From Akkermansiaceae bacterium (GTDB taxonomy: Bacteria > Verrucomicrobiota > Verrucomicrobiia > Verrucomicrobiales > Akkermansiaceae): DNA of 44,262 nt. Of this stretch, positions 1-7,360 are shown piece by piece (position 1 is the first letter of the stretch; every line of letters starts with the position of its first letter). The notes under the pieces were generated by a model that worked only from the letters and a program-made list of their open reading frames with translations, was not told where the DNA came from and did no database searches. Both the position numbers and the translations under genes were made by a program. Location of the stretch: NCBI GenBank assembly GCA_023301765.1, contig JALZUC010000027.1, positions 1 through 44,262 of the forward strand. Reading direction: 5' to 3'.

Positions 1-156
1 GAGGCCTTTGGATAAATATGCCGTAGTCCATTGGCATGTTTGCTTAGGCGTTCCCCAGTGGTGATAGATAGCCACTTGCACCGTGACAGGCTTATCAGCT
101 GAGCATGAGAGTATATACGTGCCGCGTATCGCGCGTTTGAGAACATTTTAGATAAT
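1..156. other. Unassigned left edge
   Basis: No gene is supported here. An open frame on the minus strand begins at an ATG at 144-146 and runs off the window edge, and a plus-strand frame stops near position 62. Neither product (about 48 and 20 residues) resembles a family I recognise. Either could be the end of a gene lying outside the window. Confidence 0.3.
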
Positions 157-187
157 AAAAAACCTCAGAGGAGATAATCCTCTGAGG
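157..187 (-). terminator. Rho-independent terminator after EF-hand gene
   Basis: A perfect 10-bp inverted repeat, CCTCAGAGGA / TCCTCTGAGG with a 5-nt loop, lies at 163-187. Read on the minus strand it is followed by six T (157-162). It sits about 50 bp past the stop codon of the EF-hand gene, so it should end that transcript. Confidence 0.85.
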
Positions 188-235
188 TAAATTCTAATCA
201 GTTAGTTACTAATTAATAAATTATTTAGCTGATAT

Positions 236-559
236 TTAAGCGGCTTCTTTCTTTTCTTTTTTATCACCCTTACCGCCTTTTTTACCTTTGCCGCCTTTTG
301 CAGCATATTCTTCTGCTGTGAGGTAGCCGTCAGCGTCTTTATCCTTCTTACCGAAGATTTTTGTAGCTTTCTCTTGGCTTGGCATTCCTGTGGTGAACTC
401 AGCAAGGCTGATTTTACCGTCTTTATCTGTATCTACCTGCTCAAAGGTTCGCTTGGCCTTTTGACCGCCCTTTTTTTTCTTACCTTCTTCAGCAGTGCTG
501 GCAGCGGTGAAGAGAATGCTAGAGAGACCGATAGTAATTATGTATTTTAGGTTCATCAT
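236..559 (-). CDS. Secreted EF-hand calcium-binding protein
   Basis: A 107-residue protein with an N-terminal signal peptide (starting MMNLKYIITIGLSS, cleavage likely after the Ala-Ser-Thr-Ala region). Two canonical EF-hand loops follow, DTDKDGKISLAE and DKDADGYLTAEE, each with acidic residues at positions 1, 3, 5 and 12. The C-terminus is a Lys/Gly-rich tail. Family knowledge suggests periplasmic or extracellular Ca2+ binding; the basic tail could contact nucleic acid or anionic polymer, which is inference. The frame stays open upstream to 706, but that would run through the rpmA terminator and into rpmA, so I place the start at the signal peptide (559, or the adjacent Met at 556). It has its own terminator downstream. 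Confidence 0.75.
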   Translation of the reverse strand: MMNLKYIITIGLSSILFTAASTAEEGKKKKGGQKAKRTFEQVDTDKDGKISLAEFTTGMPSQEKATKIFGKKDKDADGYLTAEEYAAKGGKGKKGGKGDKKEKKEAA

Positions 560-622
560 GACTCTATAAACGCTATTCATTGGAAAAAGTTGCGTGGATA
601 AATTAACTTTTTCTTCAAAAAT

Positions 623-658
623 AAAAAAACTCCGTTGGTGCAACCAACGGAGTTTTTT
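623..658 (-). terminator. Terminator of the rplU-rpmA operon
   Basis: An 11-bp perfect stem, ACTCCGTTGGT / ACCAACGGAGT with a 3-nt loop (629-653), has an A run on the left and a T run on the right. On the minus strand it is followed by seven T, about 25 bp after the rpmA stop codon. The symmetric flanks would also let it work on the plus strand. Confidence 0.9.
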
Positions 659-680
659 AAAATCTAATTTTAGGTGAGTG

Positions 681-935
681 TTAGCTAGCTGCTGCAGCTT
701 CCACATTCACACGGCGACCACCTTTGTCAAAGTAGACGTTACCACCTACGTAGGCATGGATAGTGTGATCTTTACCCATGTAAACATTGTTACCTGGCTG
801 CCACTTAGTGCCGCGCTGACGGATGATGATGTTTCCTGGGATAACGACTTCACCGCCGAATTTTTTAACGCCGAGGCGCTTACTACGTGAGTCGCGACCG
901 TTCTTAACGGAACCTTGTCCTTTCTTATGAGCCAT
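681..935 (-). CDS. rpmA: 50S ribosomal protein bL27
   Basis: Ribosomal protein L27 of the large subunit, 84 residues, the usual size. The N-terminus [20 protein letters not shown] is the conserved L27 start whose flexible tail reaches the peptidyl transferase centre, followed by the conserved [17 protein letters not shown] segment. It has no N-terminal extension of the kind cleaved in Firmicutes. It lies 26 bp downstream of rplU on the same strand, the standard L21-L27 order, and shares its terminator. No clear Shine-Dalgarno sequence precedes the ATG, so translation may be coupled to rplU. Confidence 0.97.
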   Translation of the reverse strand: MAHKKGQGSVKNGRDSRSKRLGVKKFGGEVVIPGNIIIRQRGTKWQPGNNVYMGKDHTIHAYVGGNVYFDKGGRRVNVEAAAAS

Positions 936-961
936 TGTGCTAGGTAGTTGAAATAATAAAA

Positions 962-1273
962 TTAACCAATGCTGGTGATTTCCAGCTTAGTGAGGTGACG
1001 GCGATAGCCTTTAGTCTTGTGATAACCTTGACGGCGCTTAAATTTGAAAGCAACTCCCTTTTTACCGCGGAACTGATCTACGACTTTAGCTGTTACAACT
1101 GCACCATCAATAAATGGAGCGCCAACTTTAACATCACCACCGTCTCCAGTGAGGAGAACTTCTTCGAATTTAGCCTCAGTGCCTACCTCGGCGTCGATTT
1201 TCTCGACGTCTAGTGTATCACCTTCTTGAACGCGGTATTGTTTACCGCCTGTTTTGAAAACTGCGTATGCCAT
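962..1273 (-). CDS. rplU: 50S ribosomal protein bL21
   Basis: Ribosomal protein L21, 103 residues. [19 protein letters not shown] is the family N-terminus, and the basic [17 protein letters not shown] segment near the C-terminus is the L21 signature that contacts 23S rRNA. The start at 1273 is supported by a good ribosome-binding site (AAGGAG, about 9 nt upstream), one of the few strong ones in this window. It is the first gene of the rplU-rpmA operon. No obgE gene follows, unlike many genomes. Confidence 0.97.
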   Translation of the reverse strand: MAYAVFKTGGKQYRVQEGDTLDVEKIDAEVGTEAKFEEVLLTGDGGDVKVGAPFIDGAVVTAKVVDQFRGKKGVAFKFKRRQGYHKTKGYRRHLTKLEITSIG

Positions 1274-1733
1274 GGGAATGTTCTCCTTGGGTTGCTATAA
1301 ATGCTTAAAAACCGACATCACACACCTTGTGCGTTGCTCGGGGCGGGAATTCATCACATTACCACCGTATGGGCAAGTAAATTTTATAGTGAGAGTTAGT
1401 TTTTTATAAAACAGGCTTATTTTTTAAGATTTTTGACTCTATGGAATATTAGGTGACATCTTTATCCGCTACGCTTAGGGGAATGGATTTTATGAGGCTT
1501 CTTGTTAAGGTGTGTGTATTGCCTTGTGTTAGGTAACTAAGGTGTTTTTAAAAGGTTGATTTTTTTATAGCATCCATTGTGAAATAGTTTTAATTAATTG
1601 ATATATGGTAAATCTGCCTGACGGTAGTGCAGATAAATAATAATCTTTTCCAAGTTTCTGATCAACCGTTAGCCAGCGTTCTAAATACGATTTAGAATCT
1701 ATTTACTGAGCACCTCACAAATATCCCATAATT
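1274..1733. other. 460-bp divergent intergenic region
   Basis: This AT-rich region lies between divergent rplU and the thioredoxin-like gene and must hold both promoters. I see no coding frame of note. A perfect 8-bp inverted repeat, TTCTAAAT-ACG-ATTTAGAA, at 1679-1697 lies about 37 bp before the plus-strand gene and could be an operator. No confident -35/-10 pair was identified. Confidence 0.4.
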
Positions 1734-2945
1734 ATGAATTATATTACCCATTATCTCTTAAACTTTAAATCTTATCTGAATGAGTATTCAATCGATAAGA
1801 GAAACCTTCAAGGTGGACTTAGTGTAGCAATCTTTGCTGCCTCAACTATATTATCAGTACCTTCCGGTAATGCTCAAGGTGCTGTATCTGAAGCGGTGCC
1901 AAAAATTACAGTTGGCTCCAAAGTCAGTCTGTCCTCTGTTGGTAAAGCGGACTGGATACAGGGTGAAGCTCCGGAGTCTTGTGAGCCCGGGCACGTCTAT
2001 ATATTCGAGTGCTGGTCTACACGCTGTGTGCCGTGTATCGCATTGATTCCACATATGAATGAACTTCATAAAAAATACTACGATAAGGGCCTGCGTGTCT
2101 ATGGGATGAGTGTCTATGAAAATGAGAAAGATAAAGTCGTAAAATTCGTGGAAAAAAAGGGTGATAAAATGTCCTATCCAGTAGCTTTCACTGGTAAAGG
2201 GGGGCCTTTCGAAATAGAATTTTTGAGAGCTGCAGGGGGCAGAGGAATTCCCCATGCGCTTGTCGTAAGGGATGGTATACTCATTGCATCAACACAGGCC
2301 TCACGTCTTGATGAACATTTAATTGAGCTCATGCTTTCTGGTGATGAAGGCGCTAAGCAAGCATCTGAGGAGATTTCTTCGGCGCAGTCATATGAGTCTA
2401 AGATCTACAATTTGATTGAAGACTTTAATCGGGCAAGGAAGAAAAAGGAGCTGGATAAGATGACTACGGCTCTAGACGGTCTGAGAGAACTCGAGCCAGA
2501 ACATCCTACACTGCACATGCATGAACTCTGGATTTTGATAGTAGGCAAGAAATGGCCAGAAGCGATCAAAGCACTTAACGAGATGCCTGCTAGTGATCCT
2601 AAAAGGTCATTTTTGTCTCGGACTAGTAGACTGGCCCGTCATGATATCAAACATTATCCTGAAGACTTTGAAAAAGCGCTGATCCAATCATATGCAGACT
2701 ACGTTACTCGTAATGAATTCCCTATTGGGCCAAACCATTACGCAGCTCTTAGTATGCTGCAGTGGAAAATAGGGGAGAAAGAGAAAGCACTCGAAACGGC
2801 TAACATGATAGTAGAATCCGCTAAATACTGGAGCCCAGATAATCAAGCTGGTGTAACACCATATGTGCGTTTTGCCAAAGCGGTCAATGAGGGGACCATG
2901 CCTAAGTTTTCAGACCTATCAACATGGCACCGTGAGGCAAAGTAG
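1734..2945 (+). CDS. TlpA/thioredoxin-like protein with helical C-terminal domain
   Basis: A 403-residue exported thiol-disulfide protein. Residues 29-43 are hydrophobic and read as a signal peptide behind a long polar N-terminus. A thioredoxin-like domain covers roughly 60-200 and carries the redox motif C98-V-P-C101 in the context FECWSTRCVPC. It also has the conserved cis-Pro region GIPHALVV, as in TlpA/ResA proteins. The last 170 residues look helical with TPR-like spacing (for example YAALSMLQWKIGEKEKALETA), consistent with a partner-binding module. Expected role: periplasmic disulfide reduction or isomerisation; the substrate is unknown. No Shine-Dalgarno sequence precedes the ATG. It stands alone, with an inverted repeat past its stop. 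Confidence 0.75.
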   Translation: MNYITHYLLNFKSYLNEYSIDKRNLQGGLSVAIFAASTILSVPSGNAQGAVSEAVPKITVGSKVSLSSVGKADWIQGEAPESCEPGHVYIFECWSTRCVPCIALIPHMNELHKKYYDKGLRVYGMSVYENEKDKVVKFVEKKGDKMSYPVAFTGKGGPFEIEFLRAAGGRGIPHALVVRDGILIASTQASRLDEHLIELMLSGDEGAKQASEEISSAQSYESKIYNLIEDFNRARKKKELDKMTTALDGLRELEPEHPTLHMHELWILIVGKKWPEAIKALNEMPASDPKRSFLSRTSRLARHDIKHYPEDFEKALIQSYADYVTRNEFPIGPNHYAALSMLQWKIGEKEKALETANMIVESAKYWSPDNQAGVTPYVRFAKAVNEGTMPKFSDLSTWHREAK

Positions 2946-2953
2946 TAACTGAG

Positions 2954-2986
2954 AGTCTTAAGCTGTAGGTAGTTCTGCTTAAGACT
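2954..2986 (+). repeat. Inverted repeat after thioredoxin-like gene
   Basis: A 10-bp perfect inverted repeat, AGTCTTAAGC / GCTTAAGACT with a 13-nt loop, starts 9 bp past the stop codon. It has no T run, so it is a poor intrinsic terminator. It may be a 3' end stabiliser or a Rho-type end. Confidence 0.4.
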
Positions 2987-3128
2987 AATGGGGCGAATTT
3001 ATTAACAGAATTATTCTTCTCTGAGCTTAACCTCAGAAGAAATTGACAGATGCATATTAGTATGAATGCTGATTGCAGACTATTACCCGCGTTCTTCTAA
3101 ATAGAGGCCGCCTAACCTAGAAATTATT

Positions 3129-4211
3129 ATGCCAGAAACACCTACTGATGTAGCCGCCGTGCCTAGCGATGCAATGAAGACCGAGAGCGGTTTAGCATTT
3201 AAAATCCTCCAAGCTGGAACTGGTGATGAAAAACCAAGTTCCGCTGATGCCGTGACAGTCCATTACTCTGGCTGGACAACGGATGGAAAGATGTTTGATA
3301 GTTCGGTAGAGCGTGGTGAGCCAACTAGTTTCCCGCTAGGTCAGGTGATCGCTGGATGGACGGAAGGTTTACAGCTGATGGTTATGGGAGAGAAGCGTCG
3401 CTTCTGGATTCCGGAGGATCTTGCTTACGGCCCAGTCGTGGCTGGCAGCGGTCGCCCAGGGGGTATGCTTTGTTTTGATGTAGAACTTATTGGCATTAAA
3501 GCAGCGCCAAAACCACCTGCGGATACCGAAAAAACCGATTCAGGAGTAGCTTACAAAATCATAGAGGAGGGTGCTGGTGAGAGACCTAAGGTCGATGATG
3601 TAGTTACTTTCCACTTTATCGCTAAAACAATGGACGGTGAAACTGTGCAAGACAGCCGTAAAGAGCAATCTCCTCCGAGTATGCAGCTGGCTAAGCTGCC
3701 GCCAGCCCTCAGTGAAATAATCAGTGACATGAAATCCGGTGAACAGCGTCAGGCATGGCTTCCTGAACCTCAAGCGCCCGGTGGCTACATTGATGCAGAG
3801 CTTGAGCTTGTTTTATTTAAAGCTGCACCTCCAGCGCCGGCAGTTCCTGAAGATGTAGCGGAGGTTCCAGCGGATGCTGAGAGGACTGCTAGCGGACTTG
3901 CTTTTAAAGTGATCAGCGAGGGTACTGGTAAAAAGAAGCCTAAGGAGTCTGATACTGTGAGAGTGCATTACTCTGGATGGACTACGGATGGAGAAATGTT
4001 TGATAGCTCAGTGACTCGTGGAGAGCCTACAGAGTTTCCACTTAACGGTGTTATTAAAGGATGGACCGAAGGGGTGCAATTGATGGTCACTGGTGAGAAG
4101 CGCCGCTTCTGGATTCCCGCTGAGCTTGCTTATGGACCAGCTGTGCCTGGTAGTGGGCGCCCTGGCGGCATGCTCGTCTTTGATATAGATTTCCTTGAAA
4201 TAGTATCATAG
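3129..4211 (+). CDS. Triple-domain FKBP-type peptidyl-prolyl isomerase
   Basis: A 360-residue protein made of three tandem FKBP domains, at about residues 18-123, 134-231 and 252-358. Domains 1 and 3 are nearly identical. Both have VHYSGWTTDG, MFDSSV, GWTEG, GEKRRFWIP, LAYGP and GSGRPGGML, so both keep the FKBP pocket residues (Tyr, Phe-Asp, Trp, Tyr). Domain 2 is shorter and has lost the YSGW, GWTEG and AYGP motifs, so it is probably not catalytic. Pro/Ala-rich linkers join the domains. No signal peptide is visible, so it is predicted cytoplasmic unless the start is misplaced. It is monocistronic with a strong terminator. Confidence 0.9.
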   Translation: MPETPTDVAAVPSDAMKTESGLAFKILQAGTGDEKPSSADAVTVHYSGWTTDGKMFDSSVERGEPTSFPLGQVIAGWTEGLQLMVMGEKRRFWIPEDLAYGPVVAGSGRPGGMLCFDVELIGIKAAPKPPADTEKTDSGVAYKIIEEGAGERPKVDDVVTFHFIAKTMDGETVQDSRKEQSPPSMQLAKLPPALSEIISDMKSGEQRQAWLPEPQAPGGYIDAELELVLFKAAPPAPAVPEDVAEVPADAERTASGLAFKVISEGTGKKKPKESDTVRVHYSGWTTDGEMFDSSVTRGEPTEFPLNGVIKGWTEGVQLMVTGEKRRFWIPAELAYGPAVPGSGRPGGMLVFDIDFLEIVS

Positions 4212-4237
4212 GCAGGCAGTTATTACTAATAAGGATA

Positions 4238-4278
4238 AGCCAAACAGCTCACTTTTGTGAGATGCTTGGCTTTATTTG
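4238..4278 (+). terminator. Terminator of the FKBP gene
   Basis: A 15-bp stem with two mismatches (AGCCAAACAGCTCAC paired with GTGAGATGCTTGGCT, TTTT loop, 4238-4271) is followed by TTATTT. It lies 26 bp past the FKBP stop codon. Confidence 0.85.
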
Positions 4279-4679
4279 TCCTAGAGATACGGTTAGGCTT
4301 TTTGAGCATAATTAATCTGTAGCTGCCTAATGATTTACAATGTCTTTTTTTATTTCGCAGCCTCAGATTCCTGTGGTGTTACCTATAGCTTGTTATCGTA
4401 TTTTAGACGGTGTTGAGCCCTTCTGACACTGATTTGGAAGTGGATTATAGGTTCTTGTTTTGGTGATTGAGGATAGTATTTATTTTATCGTTATTCAGTC
4501 TCATCACGTTCGATTTTAGATGTACCTCGTGGATTTGTAGGCCATGAGAATAATGCTGATTGGTAGAGTTTTATAGCTACTCTATCGGTGACTGTCTTAA
4601 GGGATGGGTGAGTTACCGCTGAATCTAGTTTGAATAAATATTTCGAGCCTGATAGCAGTAAGCGCCAATGTGGGGGCAC
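4279..4679. other. Non-coding stretch between FKBP terminator and tRNA-Gly
   Basis: About 400 AT-rich bases with no supported gene. A 62-codon minus-strand frame at 4491-4679 begins right after the tRNA terminator. It lacks a ribosome-binding site and resembles no family I know, so I do not call it. Confidence 0.35.
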
Positions 4680-4703
4680 AAAAAAACCGCCATAGTAGGC
4701 GGT
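4680..4703 (-). terminator. Terminator downstream of tRNA-Gly
   Basis: A 6-bp GC-rich stem, ACCGCC / GGCGGT (4686-4703), is followed on the minus strand by seven T. It lies 16 bp beyond the 3' end of the tRNA gene. Confidence 0.75.
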
Positions 4704-4719
4704 AAATGTGTAAACAACA

Positions 4720-4794
4720 TGGAGCGGGTGAAGAGATTCGAACTCTCGACATCGACCTTGGCAAGGTCGCGCTCTACCACTGAGCTACACCCGC
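4720..4794 (-). tRNA. tRNA-Gly (anticodon GCC), CCA encoded
   Basis: The minus strand folds into a full cloverleaf of 75 nt. The acceptor stem is GCGGGTG paired with CACCCGC. The D arm is in GTAGCTCAGTGGTAGAGC. The anticodon arm GACCT-TGCCA-AGGTC places GCC at the anticodon. The T arm is GAGAGTTCGAATCTC. The 3' end reads TCCA, so the CCA tail is encoded in the gene. It is followed by a terminator and is divergent from trpC. Confidence 0.97.
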
Positions 4795-4925
4795 GTCACA
4801 ATGTTTTGCTTACGCGAGGGCTTATTTACACTGTGGTCAGTGACTGACAAGCCATTTTTTGTAAAAAAATGATAAATTCAAAACTTGGTGTTGGGTTTTT
4901 TGATTTTGGAAATTAAAGAACAGGT

Positions 4926-5711
4926 ATGGACATTCTTAGTGAGATCATGGAGCACAAACGCGGGGAGGTGGAAGCGATTCTTCCTCAGTTAGAGAAATAC
5001 CGTGCTGCAGCATTGAATCGTAATGACTTTGGGGGGTTTCGAACGGCTTTAGATCGAGGCCCGGATAGGCTGGGAATCATAGCAGAGGTAAAGCATGCTT
5101 CTCCGTCCGCTGGGATTATTGATCCTAATTTTGATCCGCTACGGCAGGCAAATATGTATATGGATGGCGGTGCTAGCTGTATGTCTGTGCTGACGGATGA
5201 GAAGTATTTTCAGGGATCACTGGCGGACCTGACTAAGATTTCTCCTATTTCTAATATTCCTTTGATTAGAAAAGATTTCATCCGTCATGAGGTGCAGATC
5301 TATGAGGCGATTGTTTCTGGTGCTGATGCTATTTTACTTATTGTTGCGGCTCTTGATGATGAAACGCTGAAGAGACTGTATCAGGAGGCGCGAGATTTCC
5401 AGCTTGATGTGCTAGTGGAGGTGCATGATTTACCGGAGATGGAGCGCGCGCTTGATCTTGGTGCTGATCTTATAGGTATTAATAACCGGAATTTAAAAAC
5501 CTTTAAAACTGACTTGGCGACTACTGAACTACTGGCCGATGAGGTGGGGGATGATGTACTGCTGGTGAGTGAGTCTGGTATTAAGACTGCTGCGGACTGT
5601 ATGCGGGTGCTAGAAGCTGGGGCGAATGCTATCCTAGTAGGGGAAACGCTAATGAAGGCTAATAACCCTGCCGAGACAATGCAGCAGTGGCTAGATCTTA
5701 GGCTTACTTAG
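4926..5711 (+). CDS. trpC: Indole-3-glycerol phosphate synthase
   Basis: This enzyme converts CdRP to indole-3-glycerol phosphate in tryptophan synthesis. At 261 residues it is the typical monofunctional length, with no fused TrpF. The TIM-barrel motifs are IAEVKHASPSAG (catalytic Lys, phosphate-side SPS), LIRKDFI (catalytic Lys), IGINNRNL, LVSESGI and AILVGETLM (phosphate site). It is a stand-alone gene here, away from other trp genes, as is common outside enteric bacteria. No strong ribosome-binding site precedes the ATG. Confidence 0.97.
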   Translation: MDILSEIMEHKRGEVEAILPQLEKYRAAALNRNDFGGFRTALDRGPDRLGIIAEVKHASPSAGIIDPNFDPLRQANMYMDGGASCMSVLTDEKYFQGSLADLTKISPISNIPLIRKDFIRHEVQIYEAIVSGADAILLIVAALDDETLKRLYQEARDFQLDVLVEVHDLPEMERALDLGADLIGINNRNLKTFKTDLATTELLADEVGDDVLLVSESGIKTAADCMRVLEAGANAILVGETLMKANNPAETMQQWLDLRLT

Positions 5712-5881
5712 CAGTAGAGGCTGGGAGCTAAGGTTTACAGTGGGAATGCAAATAAGGGGCGTATGCATTTATGTGATTCTCATTAGCGTGTATTCGGGGA
5801 TTTAAAGACCCTTAGGCGGCGCTGAGCAGCTTGATATAAAATGAGTTTTCATCGCTTTTGTAAGCATGTTAATATCCCCGA

Positions 5882-6550
5882 GTGTTTAGTAAGTTACGAT
5901 GGATCTTACCCTGTGTGATGGCGGGGATGGTGCTGCCTGTGCAGGCGGGGATGAATGTGATCACTCTTACTGATATTGCTGAGGCCCGGCTGCAGAGTAT
6001 TTCCTTTTTTATCGCGGTCTACTTGCTGTTAGCATGGGGGGTAAAGGGTTTGTGGAACTATTTGGCTAAAGATTTCCCACGGATGCCAAAGATCAACTAC
6101 CGCCGAGCGGTGGCGCTGATGCTGGTGAGTGGGCTATTTCTTTATGTTATCCTTACCATGATTTCCGGTGCGCGAGAGCTGATGACACCGGGGGCGTGGA
6201 AGAAGCGGGGGAGAGGCTACGAACTTAGCGGGGGTGTGAAGATGCCGCCTAAGGAAAAAAGGAAGGCGTCGTTGGTGGAGTTAAAAAATAAACTTTGGCT
6301 CTACGGCGAGGCGCACGGTGGAGATTTACCTGAGGGTATATTCGATGATTCATTTCCTGTGGGTAACTGGGCTCTTCCTGATGTGCCTGGGTATTATGCC
6401 TATCTATCAGGGCGGGAAGTAGCTGGTGGGAGTAAGATTCTTGTCTACGAGCCTTCTGTAATGGGGGCTAAAAGGTTTGTATTACTATCTGATGGTAGTG
6501 TGGAGGTGTGGGCTGAGGCGAAATTGAGAGAGGTGTTGAAGAATGAGTGA
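5882..6550 (+). CDS. Membrane protein with pseudopilin-like C-terminal domain (first of pair)
   Basis: A 222-residue protein of unknown function, starting at GTG. It has an N-terminal signal-like helix (residues 6-22), then two membrane segments around 40-58 and 74-93. A soluble C-terminal domain of about 110 residues ends in the pattern ILVYEP ... FVLLSDGSVEVW followed by a helix. The DGSV ending recalls the end of the globular part of type II pseudopilins and DUF1559-type proteins, but the usual N-terminal prepilin helix is absent. The next gene overlaps it by 8 bp and shares the same C-terminal pattern, so they are probably co-translated paralogues. Confidence is high that it is a gene, low for function. 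Confidence 0.65.
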   Translation: MFSKLRWILPCVMAGMVLPVQAGMNVITLTDIAEARLQSISFFIAVYLLLAWGVKGLWNYLAKDFPRMPKINYRRAVALMLVSGLFLYVILTMISGARELMTPGAWKKRGRGYELSGGVKMPPKEKRKASLVELKNKLWLYGEAHGGDLPEGIFDDSFPVGNWALPDVPGYYAYLSGREVAGGSKILVYEPSVMGAKRFVLLSDGSVEVWAEAKLREVLKNE

Positions 6551-7358
6551 GGAGATATCAAACGATGAAAGGGAGTTACCATTGTCCCAGCGGCCTGTGA
6601 GACTGTGGGGCTGCATGATCCTACTGCTGGTGGGGGTTTTATTCGTTTTAGCCTTTGTTGCTGGGATGGTGTATCAGCTGGAGCTGATTTATCACTTAGT
6701 GATGGGCTGGCTGTTTTTTGTAGTTTCTAATGTTAAAAATCTAGAGACGAATCTGGAAATGATAGCCTGTGGCGTAGGTGCTCTGGGGATGGCAACTTAT
6801 GGTCTACACTATTTACTGAATTGGCTACGTGGTGAAAGGGCTTGGAAGTGGCCGTGGACGCTAACTATTACCTCCTTAATGCTCATGCTTTTTGCCGCGT
6901 CTATTTCAATGACAGGGATGATCCATCAACTTGGCTGGATGATGCGTGAGCCACTTACGCAAAGTACCCGGAGAACCTCATTGGTTTCGAATACGAATTA
7001 CGCCAAGCAGTTTTTTTACTTACTGATTGAGTATGATGATGAGTTTGGAGATTTACCACCTAATCTGGAAGCCTTGTTAGAGCTGGAGGGTGTCAATGAG
7101 GAGGTGATGAAGGAGTTTCGATTTAGTTCAGGAAGGGGGAAACCCAGCGAACCTTGGCTCTACTTCGGGGCTGGGGAATCTATATTGGTTAATGAGCCGG
7201 GCACTAGCTCAGGATTACTTATTTCACCACGTCCTATCAGTGGTAAATGGATTATGCTCCGCTCCAATGGATCAGTGAAACAGTTAACAACAGAAGAGCT
7301 GAAAAACAATTGCCCTGAAGTTTTAGTGAGGTTGCCGAACTTACTGGGTGAGTCTTAG
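6543..7358 (+). CDS. Membrane protein with pseudopilin-like C-terminal domain (second of pair)
   Basis: A 271-residue membrane protein of unknown function, overlapping the preceding gene by 8 bp. Three or four hydrophobic segments (about residues 23-46, 52-64, 73-92 and 104-130) precede a soluble domain. That domain starts around NYAKQFFYLLIEYDDEFG and ends SILVNEP ... KWIMLRSNGSVKQL. The ending parallels ILVYEP ... RFVLLSDGSVEVW in the upstream gene, which suggests duplication of the C-terminal domain on different membrane anchors. Its stop lies 2 bp from the stop of the convergent GH13 gene, so no separate terminator fits between them. Confidence 0.65.
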   Translation: MSEEISNDERELPLSQRPVRLWGCMILLLVGVLFVLAFVAGMVYQLELIYHLVMGWLFFVVSNVKNLETNLEMIACGVGALGMATYGLHYLLNWLRGERAWKWPWTLTITSLMLMLFAASISMTGMIHQLGWMMREPLTQSTRRTSLVSNTNYAKQFFYLLIEYDDEFGDLPPNLEALLELEGVNEEVMKEFRFSSGRGKPSEPWLYFGAGESILVNEPGTSSGLLISPRPISGKWIMLRSNGSVKQLTTEELKNNCPEVLVRLPNLLGES

Positions 7359-7360
7359 GC

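Noticed and set aside
560-706. N-terminal extension of the EF-hand protein to a start at 706
   Set aside because: It would run through a strong terminator and into rpmA, and would bury the signal peptide that begins at 559.
4491-4679. 62-codon minus-strand frame beside the tRNA-Gly terminator
   Set aside because: It starts immediately after the terminator, lacks a ribosome-binding site and resembles no protein family; likely chance in AT-rich DNA.
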